Assembly: GCA_009928785.1 (NCBI GenBank)
Contig: SABY01000003.1
Coordinates: 1-64,000 of the forward strand
Source of the DNA: Clostridia bacterium
GTDB taxonomy: Bacteria > Bacteroidota > Bacteroidia > Bacteroidales > 4484-276
Reading direction: 5' to 3'
Length of the DNA: 64,000 bases
Numbering within the stretch: position 1 is the stretch's first letter; every line of letters begins with the position of its first letter. The notes under the pieces are model-generated. The model did no database searches. It was not told the DNA's origin and saw only the letters and a list, made by a program, of their open reading frames with translations. This document shows, piece by piece, positions 1 through 8,781 of the stretch. A program made the position numbers and the translations under genes.

Positions 1-153
1 GAGAGGAAATCATCCACGAATTCACACGAATTGAGCTAATCCACACGAAAAAAAAATGGGAAAAGCCAAGCTTTTGGCAGTCGGCAACCTTCCATCGTTC
101 GCCAGCAGGCGAACATGGAAGCGTTAAAATTGATAAAGAAAATTCAATTCTGA
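1..153. other. Non-coding left edge with short direct repeats
   Basis: No gene is seen here. Positions 11-49 carry a short, imperfect direct repeat around the words CCACGAA and CACACGAA, typical of low-complexity spacer repeats in Bacteroidota. Positions 65-121 hold the two hairpins listed separately. The region is downstream of the wzc stop codon on the minus strand. Confidence 0.5.
65..121 (-). terminator. Probable terminator behind wzc (two hairpins)
   Basis: Read on the minus strand, transcription leaving wzc first meets a strong hairpin at 121-89 (arms CTTCCAT-GTTCGCC and GGCGAAC-ATGGAAG with a 4-base loop and one bulge). A small hairpin follows at 78-65 (GCCAA/TTGGC), then runs of T on that strand (positions about 64-48). 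This suits a rho-independent terminator, though the T run is interrupted. Confidence 0.5.
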
Positions 154-2607
154 TTACGCTTTCCCGAACAGCTTGCTGATAACGGACTTCTTGCCGGTTT
201 TATCGTCTTCCGAATAGTAGCCGTATCCATATCCATAGCCGTAACCGTATCCATATCCGTAGCCGTAACCGTAGCCATATCCGTAACCATATCCGTAGGA
301 GCCTTTGCCCAGCTTCACGTCGTTGATGAGGATGTAAATATTGGGCATTTTGCGGTTTTCGATGTCTTTGATAATCGATTCAAAAATTTTCTTGTTGGTG
401 TAGTTTTGGCGCACCAGGAAAAGGTTGGCGTCGGTATATTTCATTAGCAGGAAAGCATCGGTAACCAGACCCACCGGTGGCGTGTCGATAATTACAAAGT
501 CGTACTCTTCCATCACGCGTTTCATCAGTTCGTCGGTTTTAGCCGAGGCAATAAGCTCAGCGGGGTTGGGTGGCACAGGTCCCCCCATGATGATGTCGAG
601 ATTTTTTACGGGAGATTTCTGAACGATGTCTTCAAAAGAGCTTTTATTAATAAGGTAAGAGCTGATTCCTTCGGTGTTAGTAAGGCCAAAGTCCTGGTAA
701 ATCTTGGGCTTGCGCAGGTCGAAACCCATGAGCAGGGTTTTCTTATCGTACATAGCAAAAATGCAGGCGATGTTGATAGAAGTAAATGTTTTGCCGGCGC
801 CCACCATATCGCTGGTGACCAATATCACCTGTTTTTCTTTGCCTTTGGTAAGATATTGCAGGTTGGTGCGGATAGAGCGGAACGATTCGGCTATACTCGA
901 CTTGGGCGATTCGCTCACCACCAGCGCCGACTCTTTGCTGTTGTGAATCACATGGCCGACAATAGGCACATTGGTGATCTTCTCGATGTCTTTGCGCTCG
1001 ATGATTTTATCATTAAAATAATCTTTACCCAAAATGTACGCTACGGGCAGCAACAGACCCAGCACCAGTGCTATGAGGTAGTTGAGGCTTTTCTTGGGAT
1101 ACACCTGTTCGCCGCTGCGTGCATTGTCTATCACTTCGTTGTCGGGCAGGTTGCTGGCTTTGGCTATTTGAGCTTCGGAGCGCTTCTGCAAAAGGAAGGT
1201 GTAAAGTGCATCGCTAAGTTTATATTTCCGCTGAATACCCACCAGGCGGCGTTGGGTTTCGGGGAGCCGGTTCATTTCCCGATTGAGCACCGCAATACGG
1301 TCGTCGATGTCCTTGATAGAAATTTCGGAAGTGACCACGATGTTTTGGATGTTTTCCAGAATGGTTTTTTTGGTGGTACGGATGCGCTGATCGATGGCTG
1401 CCACCTGCGGGTTTTTCTCCGAGGAGTTGAACAAGGCCTCGGCTCGCTTGGAGTAAAGCTCGGCCAGGCCGCTAATTAATTGCGTAAGCAGCGGGTCTTC
1501 AATACCCATCGACGAAGGAATTACGATGTCGTCGATATTGGCCTGATTTTTTTTGAGGTAATCCTGCAGGTTGCGGTAGTATTTGGCTTTTACGATAAGC
1601 TGCGCTTTCTGATCCTGGAATTGTTTCATCCCTTCAAATACCTGGGTTGACTTGAAGTCCATATCCATAAACTCGTTGCTCACTCTGAAGTCTTGTAGCT
1701 CCCCCTCGGTGTAAGTCAGCGAATCGGTGATATCTACAAGTTCCGAATCGATAAAGCGAATGGTATTCTCGGCAATCTGGTTTTTCTTCTCCATGCCGCG
1801 AAGCAGGTACTGGTTGGTAAGCTCATTGAGGTAATCGGAAAGTTTTTCGGCATTGCCTCCTTTTATCGAAATCTCGATGATAGAAGCCTCGCGGTTGATA
1901 GGCTCCAGTTGTGTGCTTCTGAAAGTGCTGATAAGACTTTTATAGTCATTAAAAATAAACGACAGGTTTTGGTTGATAGCTTCTTTATCGAAATTCTCGG
2001 TGAGATAAATAGTGAATTTAAAAAGGTCTGTTTCTACTTCCTCACCAAAGTTATAGGTTTCGTTTATCACAATAGGTTCATCTACAGTAGCCACTTGCTC
2101 ACGTTTGCCAAAGCTATATAGTGAGGCATTTTCGGCCTGAAGTATGAGTTGGTAAGTAGCGTTGCTTTGTATGTTGATGCTAAACTTTATCTGGATTGGC
2201 TGTACATGCGTTGTGTCCATCATCACCTCAAAAGGCGACGACTTGTACAATTCGCTGGTGATAAAATTATCTTCTTTAAAATAGGAAACTTCAAAATTCA
2301 GGTTATCGACGGTGCGTGCAGCCAAACCATAGGAGTTGATGACGCCCATTTCGTTTTCCAGGTTTTGCTGGCTGTTCATCATACCGATGCCAATGAGACT
2401 CTGTCCGGCTTTGTCGTCTTTTATCAGCACTGTAGTTTTTACCTCATACACCGGCTTGGTGTATTTATTAAAAAGAAAAGCGATTACCAAAGCTACAAAA
2501 ACGGTGAGGGCAAAGAAATACCAGTATCTGAAAAACTTGATGAATAACAGTTTTATGTCGATCGATTCTTCCTGATTCGATAATTGGCTGTTGAGATTAG
2601 GTTCCAC
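154..2607 (-). CDS. wzc: Wzc-type polysaccharide chain-length/tyrosine autokinase
   Basis: This 817-residue inner-membrane protein should control export and chain length of a capsular or exopolysaccharide. A Wzz-type domain has flanking membrane segments at about residues 29-47 and 509-527, with a long coiled-coil periplasmic part (about 250-480) between them. The cytoplasmic BY-kinase follows: Walker A at 599-607 (VGAGKT), Walker A' at 625-634 (GFDLRKPK) and Walker B at 704-711 (VIIDTPPV). In this family the C-terminal tyrosine cluster is autophosphorylated. Here that cluster is a near-perfect Gly-Tyr alternation with 15 tyrosines at 771-798. The gene starts 8 bases after the wza stop, so the two are one transcript. 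The BY-kinase assignment is firm; the polysaccharide is unknown. Confidence 0.92.
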   Translation of the reverse strand: MEPNLNSQLSNQEESIDIKLLFIKFFRYWYFFALTVFVALVIAFLFNKYTKPVYEVKTTVLIKDDKAGQSLIGIGMMNSQQNLENEMGVINSYGLAARTVDNLNFEVSYFKEDNFITSELYKSSPFEVMMDTTHVQPIQIKFSINIQSNATYQLILQAENASLYSFGKREQVATVDEPIVINETYNFGEEVETDLFKFTIYLTENFDKEAINQNLSFIFNDYKSLISTFRSTQLEPINREASIIEISIKGGNAEKLSDYLNELTNQYLLRGMEKKNQIAENTIRFIDSELVDITDSLTYTEGELQDFRVSNEFMDMDFKSTQVFEGMKQFQDQKAQLIVKAKYYRNLQDYLKKNQANIDDIVIPSSMGIEDPLLTQLISGLAELYSKRAEALFNSSEKNPQVAAIDQRIRTTKKTILENIQNIVVTSEISIKDIDDRIAVLNREMNRLPETQRRLVGIQRKYKLSDALYTFLLQKRSEAQIAKASNLPDNEVIDNARSGEQVYPKKSLNYLIALVLGLLLPVAYILGKDYFNDKIIERKDIEKITNVPIVGHVIHNSKESALVVSESPKSSIAESFRSIRTNLQYLTKGKEKQVILVTSDMVGAGKTFTSINIACIFAMYDKKTLLMGFDLRKPKIYQDFGLTNTEGISSYLINKSSFEDIVQKSPVKNLDIIMGGPVPPNPAELIASAKTDELMKRVMEEYDFVIIDTPPVGLVTDAFLLMKYTDANLFLVRQNYTNKKIFESIIKDIENRKMPNIYILINDVKLGKGSYGYGYGYGYGYGYGYGYGYGYGYGYGYYSEDDKTGKKSVISKLFGKA
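214..297 (-). repeat. Coding Gly-Tyr (6-bp) repeat in the wzc tail
   Basis: About fourteen consecutive Gly-Tyr dipeptides are encoded by near-identical 6-base units (GGNTAY on the coding strand) with some third-base variation (ccgta, ccata and agccgta forms on the plus strand). The unit length keeps the frame open whenever units are gained or lost, so tail length could vary by slippage or recombination without breaking the gene. Confidence 0.85.
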
Positions 2608-2615
2608 TTATTGTA

Positions 2616-3416
2616 TTAGTTTGTTTGGAAAAAGTTGATAAGAAGCAGCGTGGTGGAGATAGTCGAAAATACCAGTGCGTAGGGAAACTGGCTAAAGGCA
2701 AAGTTTTTGCCCTTCACAGGCGGCACGTAAATGATATCATTGGGTTGAATAAAATAGTAATCGCTTTCGAAGATTGATAAATCATTCAGGTTTACCTTTT
2801 TGGTTTTAACGCCTTCGGGTGTTTCCCGCAAAATTACCACCTGGTCGCGGCGGGCAAATGGAGTCATGTCGCCGGCCATGGCAATAGCATCGAAAATTGT
2901 CAACTGATTCTGATAAACACTCACCTGTCCGGGACGACTTACTTCGCCCAGCGCAGCTATTTTGAAGAGCGCCAGGCGCACCACCACGGTCGATTCTTTG
3001 ATATAATCTTTCACGATGCCGGAAATCAGGTCTTTGGCCTCCTCCACGCTCAGGTCTTTCACATAGATGCTGCCCACGTAAGGGAAATCTATGTAGCCTT
3101 CGTCGTTTACCAGGTAGCTGTTCAGGTAAATACCTGCGTCACTGTAATAGTTGTTGCTGGATTTGGTTCCCTCTTCAGCAAAGATGTTTTCAGTTACCGC
3201 CATCACACTATTTACTTTTATGTACAGGTTGTCGCCAGCCTGTATGCGGTAGGTGATAAGATTCATATTTGTAAAATGTGTGCGGGCGGTATCACCCTTG
3301 TTGGCTTGCTGTTGCAAATACTCGATGCGTTTCATCGGGATACACGAAGAGAAAAATAGCGATGCCATTAAAAACAAAATCAGGATGCGAAAAATGGAGA
3401 ATAATGGTTTTTTCAT
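2616..3416 (-). CDS. wza: Wza-type polysaccharide export lipoprotein
   Basis: This is an outer-membrane polysaccharide export protein of the Wza/SLBB family, forming the channel through which the polymer handled by the Wzc partner leaves the cell. The chosen ATG gives 266 residues with a lipoprotein signal (hydrophobic stretch, then FFSSC with the lipid-bearing Cys at residue 25). A Poly_export domain (about 53-150), one SLBB-like segment (GEVSRPGQVSVY, about 155-205) and a C-terminal hydrophobic helix (about 245-262) follow. A longer reading up to 3620 is open, but a good promoter -7 box at 3466-3473 lies inside it, so the start is at 3416 or at the in-frame ATG at 3437. At 266 residues it is shorter than E. 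coli Wza, which is usual in Bacteroidota. Confidence 0.88.
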   Translation of the reverse strand: MKKPLFSIFRILILFLMASLFFSSCIPMKRIEYLQQQANKGDTARTHFTNMNLITYRIQAGDNLYIKVNSVMAVTENIFAEEGTKSSNNYYSDAGIYLNSYLVNDEGYIDFPYVGSIYVKDLSVEEAKDLISGIVKDYIKESTVVVRLALFKIAALGEVSRPGQVSVYQNQLTIFDAIAMAGDMTPFARRDQVVILRETPEGVKTKKVNLNDLSIFESDYYFIQPNDIIYVPPVKGKNFAFSQFPYALVFSTISTTLLLINFFQTN

Positions 3417-3465
3417 CAATTCAAACTTTACCAGCATGTTTATTAACAATTGCATAAAATGAGCG

Positions 3466-3473
3466 CAAAAATA
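3466..3473 (-). promoter_or_regulatory. Promoter -7 element of the wza-wzc operon
   Basis: On the minus strand this reads TATTTTTG, a full match to the Bacteroidota -7 consensus TAnnTTTG, about 50 bases before the chosen wza start. No well-spaced -33 TTTG is evident, so only one half of the promoter is supported. Confidence 0.45.
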
Positions 3474-3594
3474 GGTTATTTTATCAAAGTCGCTAATTTT
3501 TCCCTCACGATTAACAGCTTTATTTGTGCTTTTTTCGCGCAAAAATAATATCAGTAATTTCGCGGCATCATTTACCAAAAGTGCACACAAAATT

Positions 3595-4266
3595 ATGAGC
3601 AATAAATTAATGGACCCCATCGGAAAACTAATGGGGCTACGCTACAAATCGCATCCCTGGCATGGTGTGGATATCGGCGACCACGCTCCCGAAATTGTCA
3701 CCTGTTTTATAGAAATGGTTCCTACCGACACGGTAAAATACGAGATCGACAAAGAATCGGGCTACCTGAGGATAGACCGCCCACAGAAGTATTCCAATGT
3801 AATCCCCGCTTTGTATGGCTTTATCCCGCAAACTTTTTGCTGGGAAAAGGTGGCCGAATATTGCATGGAAAAAACTGGTCGCACCGACATTTCCGGCGAC
3901 CGCGATCCGCTCGACATCTGCATTCTCACCGAGAAAACCATTGCCCATGGCGACATACTTGTGCAAGCGCGTCCCATCGGCGGATTTAGAATGATCGACG
4001 AAAACCAGGCCGACGACAAAATTGTGGCCGTGCTGGCCAACGATGCCGTTTATGGCGGCTACAACGATCTGGCCGATTGCTCATTGATGGTCATCGACAG
4101 ACTGAAGCATTATTTCCTCACCTACAAAGATTTGCCCGGCCGACAGCGCGATGCTGAAATCACCCATACCTATGGCATCGACGAAGCCCGTGAAGTAATT
4201 GCGCGCAGCATGACCGACTATCAGCAGAAATTCGACCATCTGCGCACGATGCTCTCAAACGTGTAG
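3595..4266 (+). CDS. ppa: Inorganic pyrophosphatase (family I)
   Basis: A soluble cytoplasmic enzyme hydrolysing pyrophosphate to phosphate, which pulls biosynthetic reactions forward. The metal-binding signature is clear (GDRDPLDICIL, about residues 98-108), and the conserved tyrosine/lysine region around VKYEIDKESG precedes it. The start at 3595 (MSNKLMDPIG) gives 223 residues and is preferred to an upstream in-frame codon at 3526. The protein is larger than the 175-residue E. coli form because of insertions seen in Bacteroidota homologues. It is divergent from wza, with a 178-base shared upstream region. Confidence 0.93.
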   Translation: MSNKLMDPIGKLMGLRYKSHPWHGVDIGDHAPEIVTCFIEMVPTDTVKYEIDKESGYLRIDRPQKYSNVIPALYGFIPQTFCWEKVAEYCMEKTGRTDISGDRDPLDICILTEKTIAHGDILVQARPIGGFRMIDENQADDKIVAVLANDAVYGGYNDLADCSLMVIDRLKHYFLTYKDLPGRQRDAEITHTYGIDEAREVIARSMTDYQQKFDHLRTMLSNV

Positions 4267-4277
4267 CTTGCGGGCGC

Positions 4278-4313
4278 AAAAAAATCCCTGCTGCAAACCG
4301 GGCAACAGGGATT
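4278..4313 (-). terminator. Hairpin with T run on the minus strand
   Basis: AATCCCTG (4283-4290) and CAGGGATT (4306-4313) form a perfect 8-bp stem. On the minus strand the stem is followed by seven T, like an intrinsic terminator; on the plus strand there is no T run after it. No minus-strand gene lies just upstream, so it may stop antisense transcription or simply be an RNA 3' end stabiliser for ppa. Confidence 0.4.
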
Positions 4314-4437
4314 CAAGTAATCCTCCTTCATAAACGGTAGGGGGCAAAGTAACGTAAAAAATCTGTCACGCCCTAAGTTTTTAATTATTTTTTTTGAATT
4401 TAGTGTGTTTTAAGAATTTTAAAATAACGAACTGATA

Positions 4438-5163
4438 ATGAACCGCGACCAGATTCTTGCCGATTTATCAATCGACAACAGCAGCGGCTTCGACCAACTG
4501 GAGCTGCTCAAAAGTTATCCCGAACCCGTAATCCGGTACTTCCGTCATCATTTGCCAAACGGAATTCCGGGCGGCGACCTCATCAGCACGCGATTGCGTG
4601 GCATCATCAAGCTGGTAAACTGGTCTTACTTCAAGTCAACCCTTTACTCTCATCCTCTCAAAGGTTTCCTGTGGGAAGCTACCGTGCGAATGGGCATTTT
4701 GCCGATAAAAGGGTTTGATTATTTTGATAAAAATATCGGCGCCATGCAATGGAAGTTGTTTGGTGTAATACCTGTGACCAAAGCTGACGGTGCCGATGTA
4801 AGCCGCTCGGCCGAAGGGCGCGCACGTCTCGAGAGCATCTTTGCGCCGCATCTGCTTATCGACCCCGGCATAAAGTGGGAAGCGCTGGATGAGCATCATA
4901 TCACAGCCCAATGGTCCATCCACACCGAAGACCAGCCAATACATCTTATTATCGACGACCAGGGCGCTTTGCGCGAAATTTGGATGAAACGCTGGGGCAA
5001 CCCCGGCGAAGTGAAAACCTTCGGCTATCACACTTTCGGCGGGCACATCGATAAAGAAATATTGTATCATGGCCGCCTCATACCGCACAAAGGCTCTGTG
5101 GGCTGGTGGTATGGCGAGAAAGCCTGGGACGATGGCGAATTTTTTAGATTTGAAGCCTATTGA
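4438..5163 (+). CDS. DUF6544-like protein of unknown function
   Basis: A 241-residue protein without signal peptide or membrane helix. The layout resembles the DUF6544/DUF6920 group: an N-terminal PEPVIRYFRHHLP segment, a central GFLWEATVRMG/GFDYFDKNIGAMQWKLFGVIPV block, then an RLESIFAPHLL region and a C-terminal HGRLIPHKGSVGWWYG segment rich in aromatic residues. The biochemical role of this family is not known to me. It is the first gene of a run with tatD and tcdA (15-base gap to tatD), so it may be co-transcribed with them. The family assignment is from memory of conserved blocks. Confidence 0.6.
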   Translation: MNRDQILADLSIDNSSGFDQLELLKSYPEPVIRYFRHHLPNGIPGGDLISTRLRGIIKLVNWSYFKSTLYSHPLKGFLWEATVRMGILPIKGFDYFDKNIGAMQWKLFGVIPVTKADGADVSRSAEGRARLESIFAPHLLIDPGIKWEALDEHHITAQWSIHTEDQPIHLIIDDQGALREIWMKRWGNPGEVKTFGYHTFGGHIDKEILYHGRLIPHKGSVGWWYGEKAWDDGEFFRFEAY

Positions 5164-5178
5164 TTTTGTTTTTTATTC

Positions 5179-5844
5179 ATGCCCGTTTATTTCGACATAC
5201 ATACCCATAGCCACAAAGCCCGGCAAAACGTGGTACAGGTGCGCAATCTGTTTCCAAATCAATTGGATTTGATTGAGCAAAATCCGGATGTTTGGTACTC
5301 GGTGGGCTGGCATCCCTGGCATATCGATGCCAATGATTCCGATGAAATGTTTGCATTTTTGGAAAAAGCAATCCAAAATAAAAAGGTAATCGCTCTGGGC
5401 GAAACTGGCCTCGACCGCAGCATCGACGAATCATTCGGGCGGCAAACCAATATTTTTATCCGTCATCTTTCTCTGGCCCACAATGCCGGCCTGCCCGTAA
5501 TTGTCCATGCTGTAAAAGCCTATCCCGACATCATTCATATTTATAAAAAAACCAAAGCTCGTATCCCGCTTATCATTCATGGATTTCGGGGCAATCACCA
5601 GTCTGCCGCACAATTGCTCGACCATGGGTTTTACCTTTCGTTCGGGGCGACTTTATTAGAAAATAATACAACATTGGCAGAGGTTTTTCAAAATACTCCG
5701 GAAGAAAAAATATTTCTGGAAACAGACGATTCCGCCGCCGATATCCGGCAATTGTATGAAAGAGCCGCCGCGCTGCGTAATGTCCGGACGGAGCAATGGA
5801 TGGAAACGATTGCACATAATTTTGATAAATGTTTTGGTAAATGA
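5179..5844 (+). CDS. tatD: TatD-family metal-dependent hydrolase
   Basis: An amidohydrolase-fold protein of the TatD DNase family, usually linked to DNA 3' end processing or D-aminoacyl-tRNA clean-up. The N-terminal metal motif FDIHTHSH, the GETGLD strand (metal-binding Glu), VIVHAVKAY and IIHGFRG (metal-binding His) and LETDDS near the end (catalytic Asp) are present in the right order. At 221 residues it is about 40 shorter than E. coli TatD. The stop overlaps the next start by 4 bases (ATGA), so translation with tcdA is probably coupled. Confidence 0.85.
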   Translation: MPVYFDIHTHSHKARQNVVQVRNLFPNQLDLIEQNPDVWYSVGWHPWHIDANDSDEMFAFLEKAIQNKKVIALGETGLDRSIDESFGRQTNIFIRHLSLAHNAGLPVIVHAVKAYPDIIHIYKKTKARIPLIIHGFRGNHQSAAQLLDHGFYLSFGATLLENNTTLAEVFQNTPEEKIFLETDDSAADIRQLYERAAALRNVRTEQWMETIAHNFDKCFGK

Positions 5845-6563
5845 TACTAAATAACGACCAATGGAAGGAGCGCACCAGATTGCTTGTTGGTGACGAAAGG
5901 CTGGAGCGGCTGCAACAAAGCCATGTGCTGGTGGCCGGATTGGGTGGCGTGGGCGCATATGCTGCCGAGCAATTGTGCCGCGCCGGAGTGGGGAAGCTCA
6001 CCATTGTGGACGGCGACAGCGTGATGCCCGGCAACCGCAACCGTCAACTGCTTGCCCTTACCAGCACCGAGGGGCAGCGCAAAGCCCAACTTATGGCCGT
6101 GCGCCTGCGCGATATCAATCCCGATATAGAGCTGGTGGTGGTAGATGAATTTCTGAAAAATCAACGCATCAACGAGGTACTCGATCATCCCTACGATTAT
6201 GTGGTGGACGCCATCGACACGCTTTCGCCGAAGGTGTTTTTTATTTTGGAAGCATTACGCAACAAGCTGCCATTGGTAAGCTCCATGGGCGCCGGCGGCA
6301 AAATCAATCCGGCGTTGATCACCGTGGCCGACATTTCCAAAACCTCCGGATGCAAGCTGGCATTTTATATTCGTAAGCGCCTTCAAAAGTTCGGCGTAAG
6401 AGAAGGCTTCCAAGCGGTTTTTTCGCCAGAGGCCGTGGATAAAACCTCCATTAAGCCGATTGACGATGAGCCTAACAAAAAATCGACAGTAGGTACCATT
6501 TCCTATATGCCGGCCATGTTTGGTTGCTATTGTGCCTCCGTGGTGATTCGCAGCCTCATTTAG
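5841..6563 (+). CDS. tcdA: tRNA threonylcarbamoyladenosine dehydratase
   Basis: A ThiF/E1-like ATP-dependent enzyme that cyclises t6A at position 37 of tRNAs to ct6A. The nucleotide-binding loop GLGGVGAYAAE (about 32-42), the NRNRQL motif (about 67-72) and a VDAID strand (about 120-124) are typical of TcdA (240 residues here, about 268 in E. coli). A region ending in GTISYMPAMFG matches the family C-terminus. The gene overlaps tatD by 4 bases. Confidence 0.88.
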   Translation: MILNNDQWKERTRLLVGDERLERLQQSHVLVAGLGGVGAYAAEQLCRAGVGKLTIVDGDSVMPGNRNRQLLALTSTEGQRKAQLMAVRLRDINPDIELVVVDEFLKNQRINEVLDHPYDYVVDAIDTLSPKVFFILEALRNKLPLVSSMGAGGKINPALITVADISKTSGCKLAFYIRKRLQKFGVREGFQAVFSPEAVDKTSIKPIDDEPNKKSTVGTISYMPAMFGCYCASVVIRSLI

Positions 6564-6943
6564 CGTTGATCCTGCAAGTCAAAATTTCTATCATTGGTTT
6601 TTGTCTTTTGTTTTTTAATGTTGAAGTGCCTTAAAATTGAGGCACCAGATCAACAACAATCACTACCTGTCTGCAATAATGTATCAACAAAAAACCTGAC
6701 ATCCGTCAACCTGTTTTGTCTTGGTAAATAAGTTTCCACGGTTTTTGTTTTTGATGCCAATGTGTGAAAAGTCGCGCCAGCAGGCATTTGTTTTTTTTAA
6801 TAAATTATCAAAACCAAGTTTCTGTTTTCTTATTAATGCAAAGCCTCCTTGCCAGAAGTTGCATCAGAAATTAGTTGTTGTGGCTCCCTTTCTATTTCTT
6901 GCTTAGTTTTGCGCCCGAAAATTAACCAACTAAATCTCACCGC
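6564..6943 (+). promoter_or_regulatory. Intergenic region with nhaD promoter
   Basis: No supported gene is present in these 380 bases. TAGTTTTG at 6904-6911 matches the Bacteroidota -7 consensus TAnnTTTG, with TTG at 6878-6880 (23-base spacer) as a possible -33. This would start transcription about 25 bases before the nhaD ATG. An imperfect inverted repeat (TGCCTTAAAATTGAGGCA) at about 6627-6644 may form the tcdA 3' hairpin. Confidence 0.5.
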
Positions 6944-8689
6944 ATGTTCATTTTGATGATTGTAGTTTTTGTTCTTGGCTATACCGCCATAGCGCTCGAA
7001 CATCCTTTGCGTGTCAACAAATCTGCTTCGGCATTGCTGCTGGCAGTTATTCTATGGGTAATGCTTATGATGGGCGGCGAGTCGATGCTCGTTAGCGCCG
7101 AACATTTTAAAGAATACCTGCTCAATACTGTAGGCGGCGACTATGCCAGTTGGCTGGCGCATTCGGCACTGCTGGAGCATCTTGGCGAAATCTCCGAAAT
7201 TCTCTTCTTTTTGCTTGGCGCAATGACAATTGTCGAGCTGGTCGATTCGCACGAGGGTTTCCGCATCATCACCGAAAAGATTAAAACAACACGTAAAGTG
7301 AAGCTGCTGTGGATTCTGAGTATTCTTACCTTTTTCATGTCGGCGGCACTCGACAATCTTACCACCTCCATCGTGATGGTAGCGCTGTTGCGCAAACTCA
7401 TTGGCAAGCGTGCCGACCGCTGGTTTTATGCCGGCATGATTATCATCGCGGCCAACGCAGGGGGCGCATGGTCACCCATTGGCGACGTTACTACCATTAT
7501 GCTTTGGATTGCCGGCGATGTTACAACCCTCAACATTATTATCAAAGTTCTTTTCCCCAGCCTTATCTCCATGATCATTCCGCTGGTGATTCTTTCGTTT
7601 ACGATGAAAGGCCACGTCAGCAAGCCGGCACTGCAGTCGGCTGAGGAGTTCGACCAGCGCGGCGATCCCACTACACCTTTTGAGCGCAACCTTATATTTT
7701 TTATCGGCGTCGGCTCACTGTTATTTGTTCCTGTTTTCAAAACTGTTACTCATTTGCCACCCTATTTGGGCATGTTGTGGGGTCTCGGAATACTTTGGGT
7801 GGTTACCGAATTGATTCATAAATCCAAAAACGATCAGCATCGGACGTACCTCTCGGTAGTGGGTGTTCTGCGCAAAGTTGACATTCCCAGCGTGTTATTT
7901 TTCCTGGGCATATTGGTGGCGGTAGCTGCCTTGCAAACTGCCGGACACCTCATGCTGCTTTCCGATTTCCTCCATCAAAAGGTAGGCAATCTGTACCTGA
8001 TTAACATCATCATTGGGGTTCTGTCGTCTATCGTCGATAATGTGCCTTTGGTAGCTGCAGCCATGGGCATGTTCAACTTTCCTACCGACCACTATTTCTG
8101 GGAGTTTCTGGCCTATTGTGCCGGTACCGGTGGCAGCATACTCATCATCGGGTCGGCAGCAGGTGTAGCTGTGATGGGCATGGAAAAAATAGATTTTATC
8201 TGGTACCTCAAGAAAATCAGTTTGCTGGCTTTAGTAGGATATCTGGCTGGTGCCGGAACCTATATTCTACAGGAAGAATCAGGAATTTTGAATTTTGGAA
8301 CGCATACCACGATGATAGGTCTTAATCTTAATGATCAGCAACAGGTAAAAACCTATCTCTTTAGCAACGAATTTTACAAAGCCAACAAGGAGGCTTCTTC
8401 CGCATCAAATAAAGACGACGGAGCTTATCTTCATTTTGTAAATGTAGAGCAAGGCGACGTGGTACAGGTGGGTTATAGTCTGCGCACGGTGAATGGCGAA
8501 TTCGAAACGTGGCAAAGTAAAATCGACGATGGGCGATGTGCGATTACGCCCTGGCACGACAATATGGTGAAGATTCAGGTACTCGACAAAGTCTATTATT
8601 TGAATGCAACAGGCCATCTTTTTGAAATGGATGAGGCAGCACCAGGGAAATTCACCGCCGAATGGGCAATCAAACAATTTATTGAATAG
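6944..8689 (+). CDS. nhaD: NhaD-type Na+/H+ antiporter with extra C-terminal domain
   Basis: An inner-membrane sodium/proton antiporter of the NhaD/ion-transporter superfamily. About eleven to thirteen hydrophobic segments run from residue 1 to about 442. Conserved polar motifs inside helices include SAALDNLTTSIV (133-144), NAGGAWSPIGDVTT (171-184) and SSIVDNVPLVAAAMG (361-375), which carry the acidic and Asn residues expected for ion binding. NhaD proteins usually end soon after the last helix. This one continues for about 135 polar residues (446-581) of unrecognised sequence containing GAYLHFVNVEQGD and a Trp-rich part (WQSK, PWHD). That tail could sense ions or regulate the transporter, which is inference. 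It has its own promoter. Confidence 0.87.
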   Translation: MFILMIVVFVLGYTAIALEHPLRVNKSASALLLAVILWVMLMMGGESMLVSAEHFKEYLLNTVGGDYASWLAHSALLEHLGEISEILFFLLGAMTIVELVDSHEGFRIITEKIKTTRKVKLLWILSILTFFMSAALDNLTTSIVMVALLRKLIGKRADRWFYAGMIIIAANAGGAWSPIGDVTTIMLWIAGDVTTLNIIIKVLFPSLISMIIPLVILSFTMKGHVSKPALQSAEEFDQRGDPTTPFERNLIFFIGVGSLLFVPVFKTVTHLPPYLGMLWGLGILWVVTELIHKSKNDQHRTYLSVVGVLRKVDIPSVLFFLGILVAVAALQTAGHLMLLSDFLHQKVGNLYLINIIIGVLSSIVDNVPLVAAAMGMFNFPTDHYFWEFLAYCAGTGGSILIIGSAAGVAVMGMEKIDFIWYLKKISLLALVGYLAGAGTYILQEESGILNFGTHTTMIGLNLNDQQQVKTYLFSNEFYKANKEASSASNKDDGAYLHFVNVEQGDVVQVGYSLRTVNGEFETWQSKIDDGRCAITPWHDNMVKIQVLDKVYYLNATGHLFEMDEAAPGKFTAEWAIKQFIE

Positions 8690-8781
8690 CCGGCACGCCA
8701 GTCGCGCCCTTTCCGGCAGGCACACTTGTCGTGTTTTTCTTATTGCAATAAGAATTGTTACAGCGGGCATCTAATCATATT

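Noticed and set aside
6721-6906. Possible small protein before nhaD
   Set aside because: Cys/Phe-rich random-looking sequence, non-ATG start, and overlaps the nhaD promoter.
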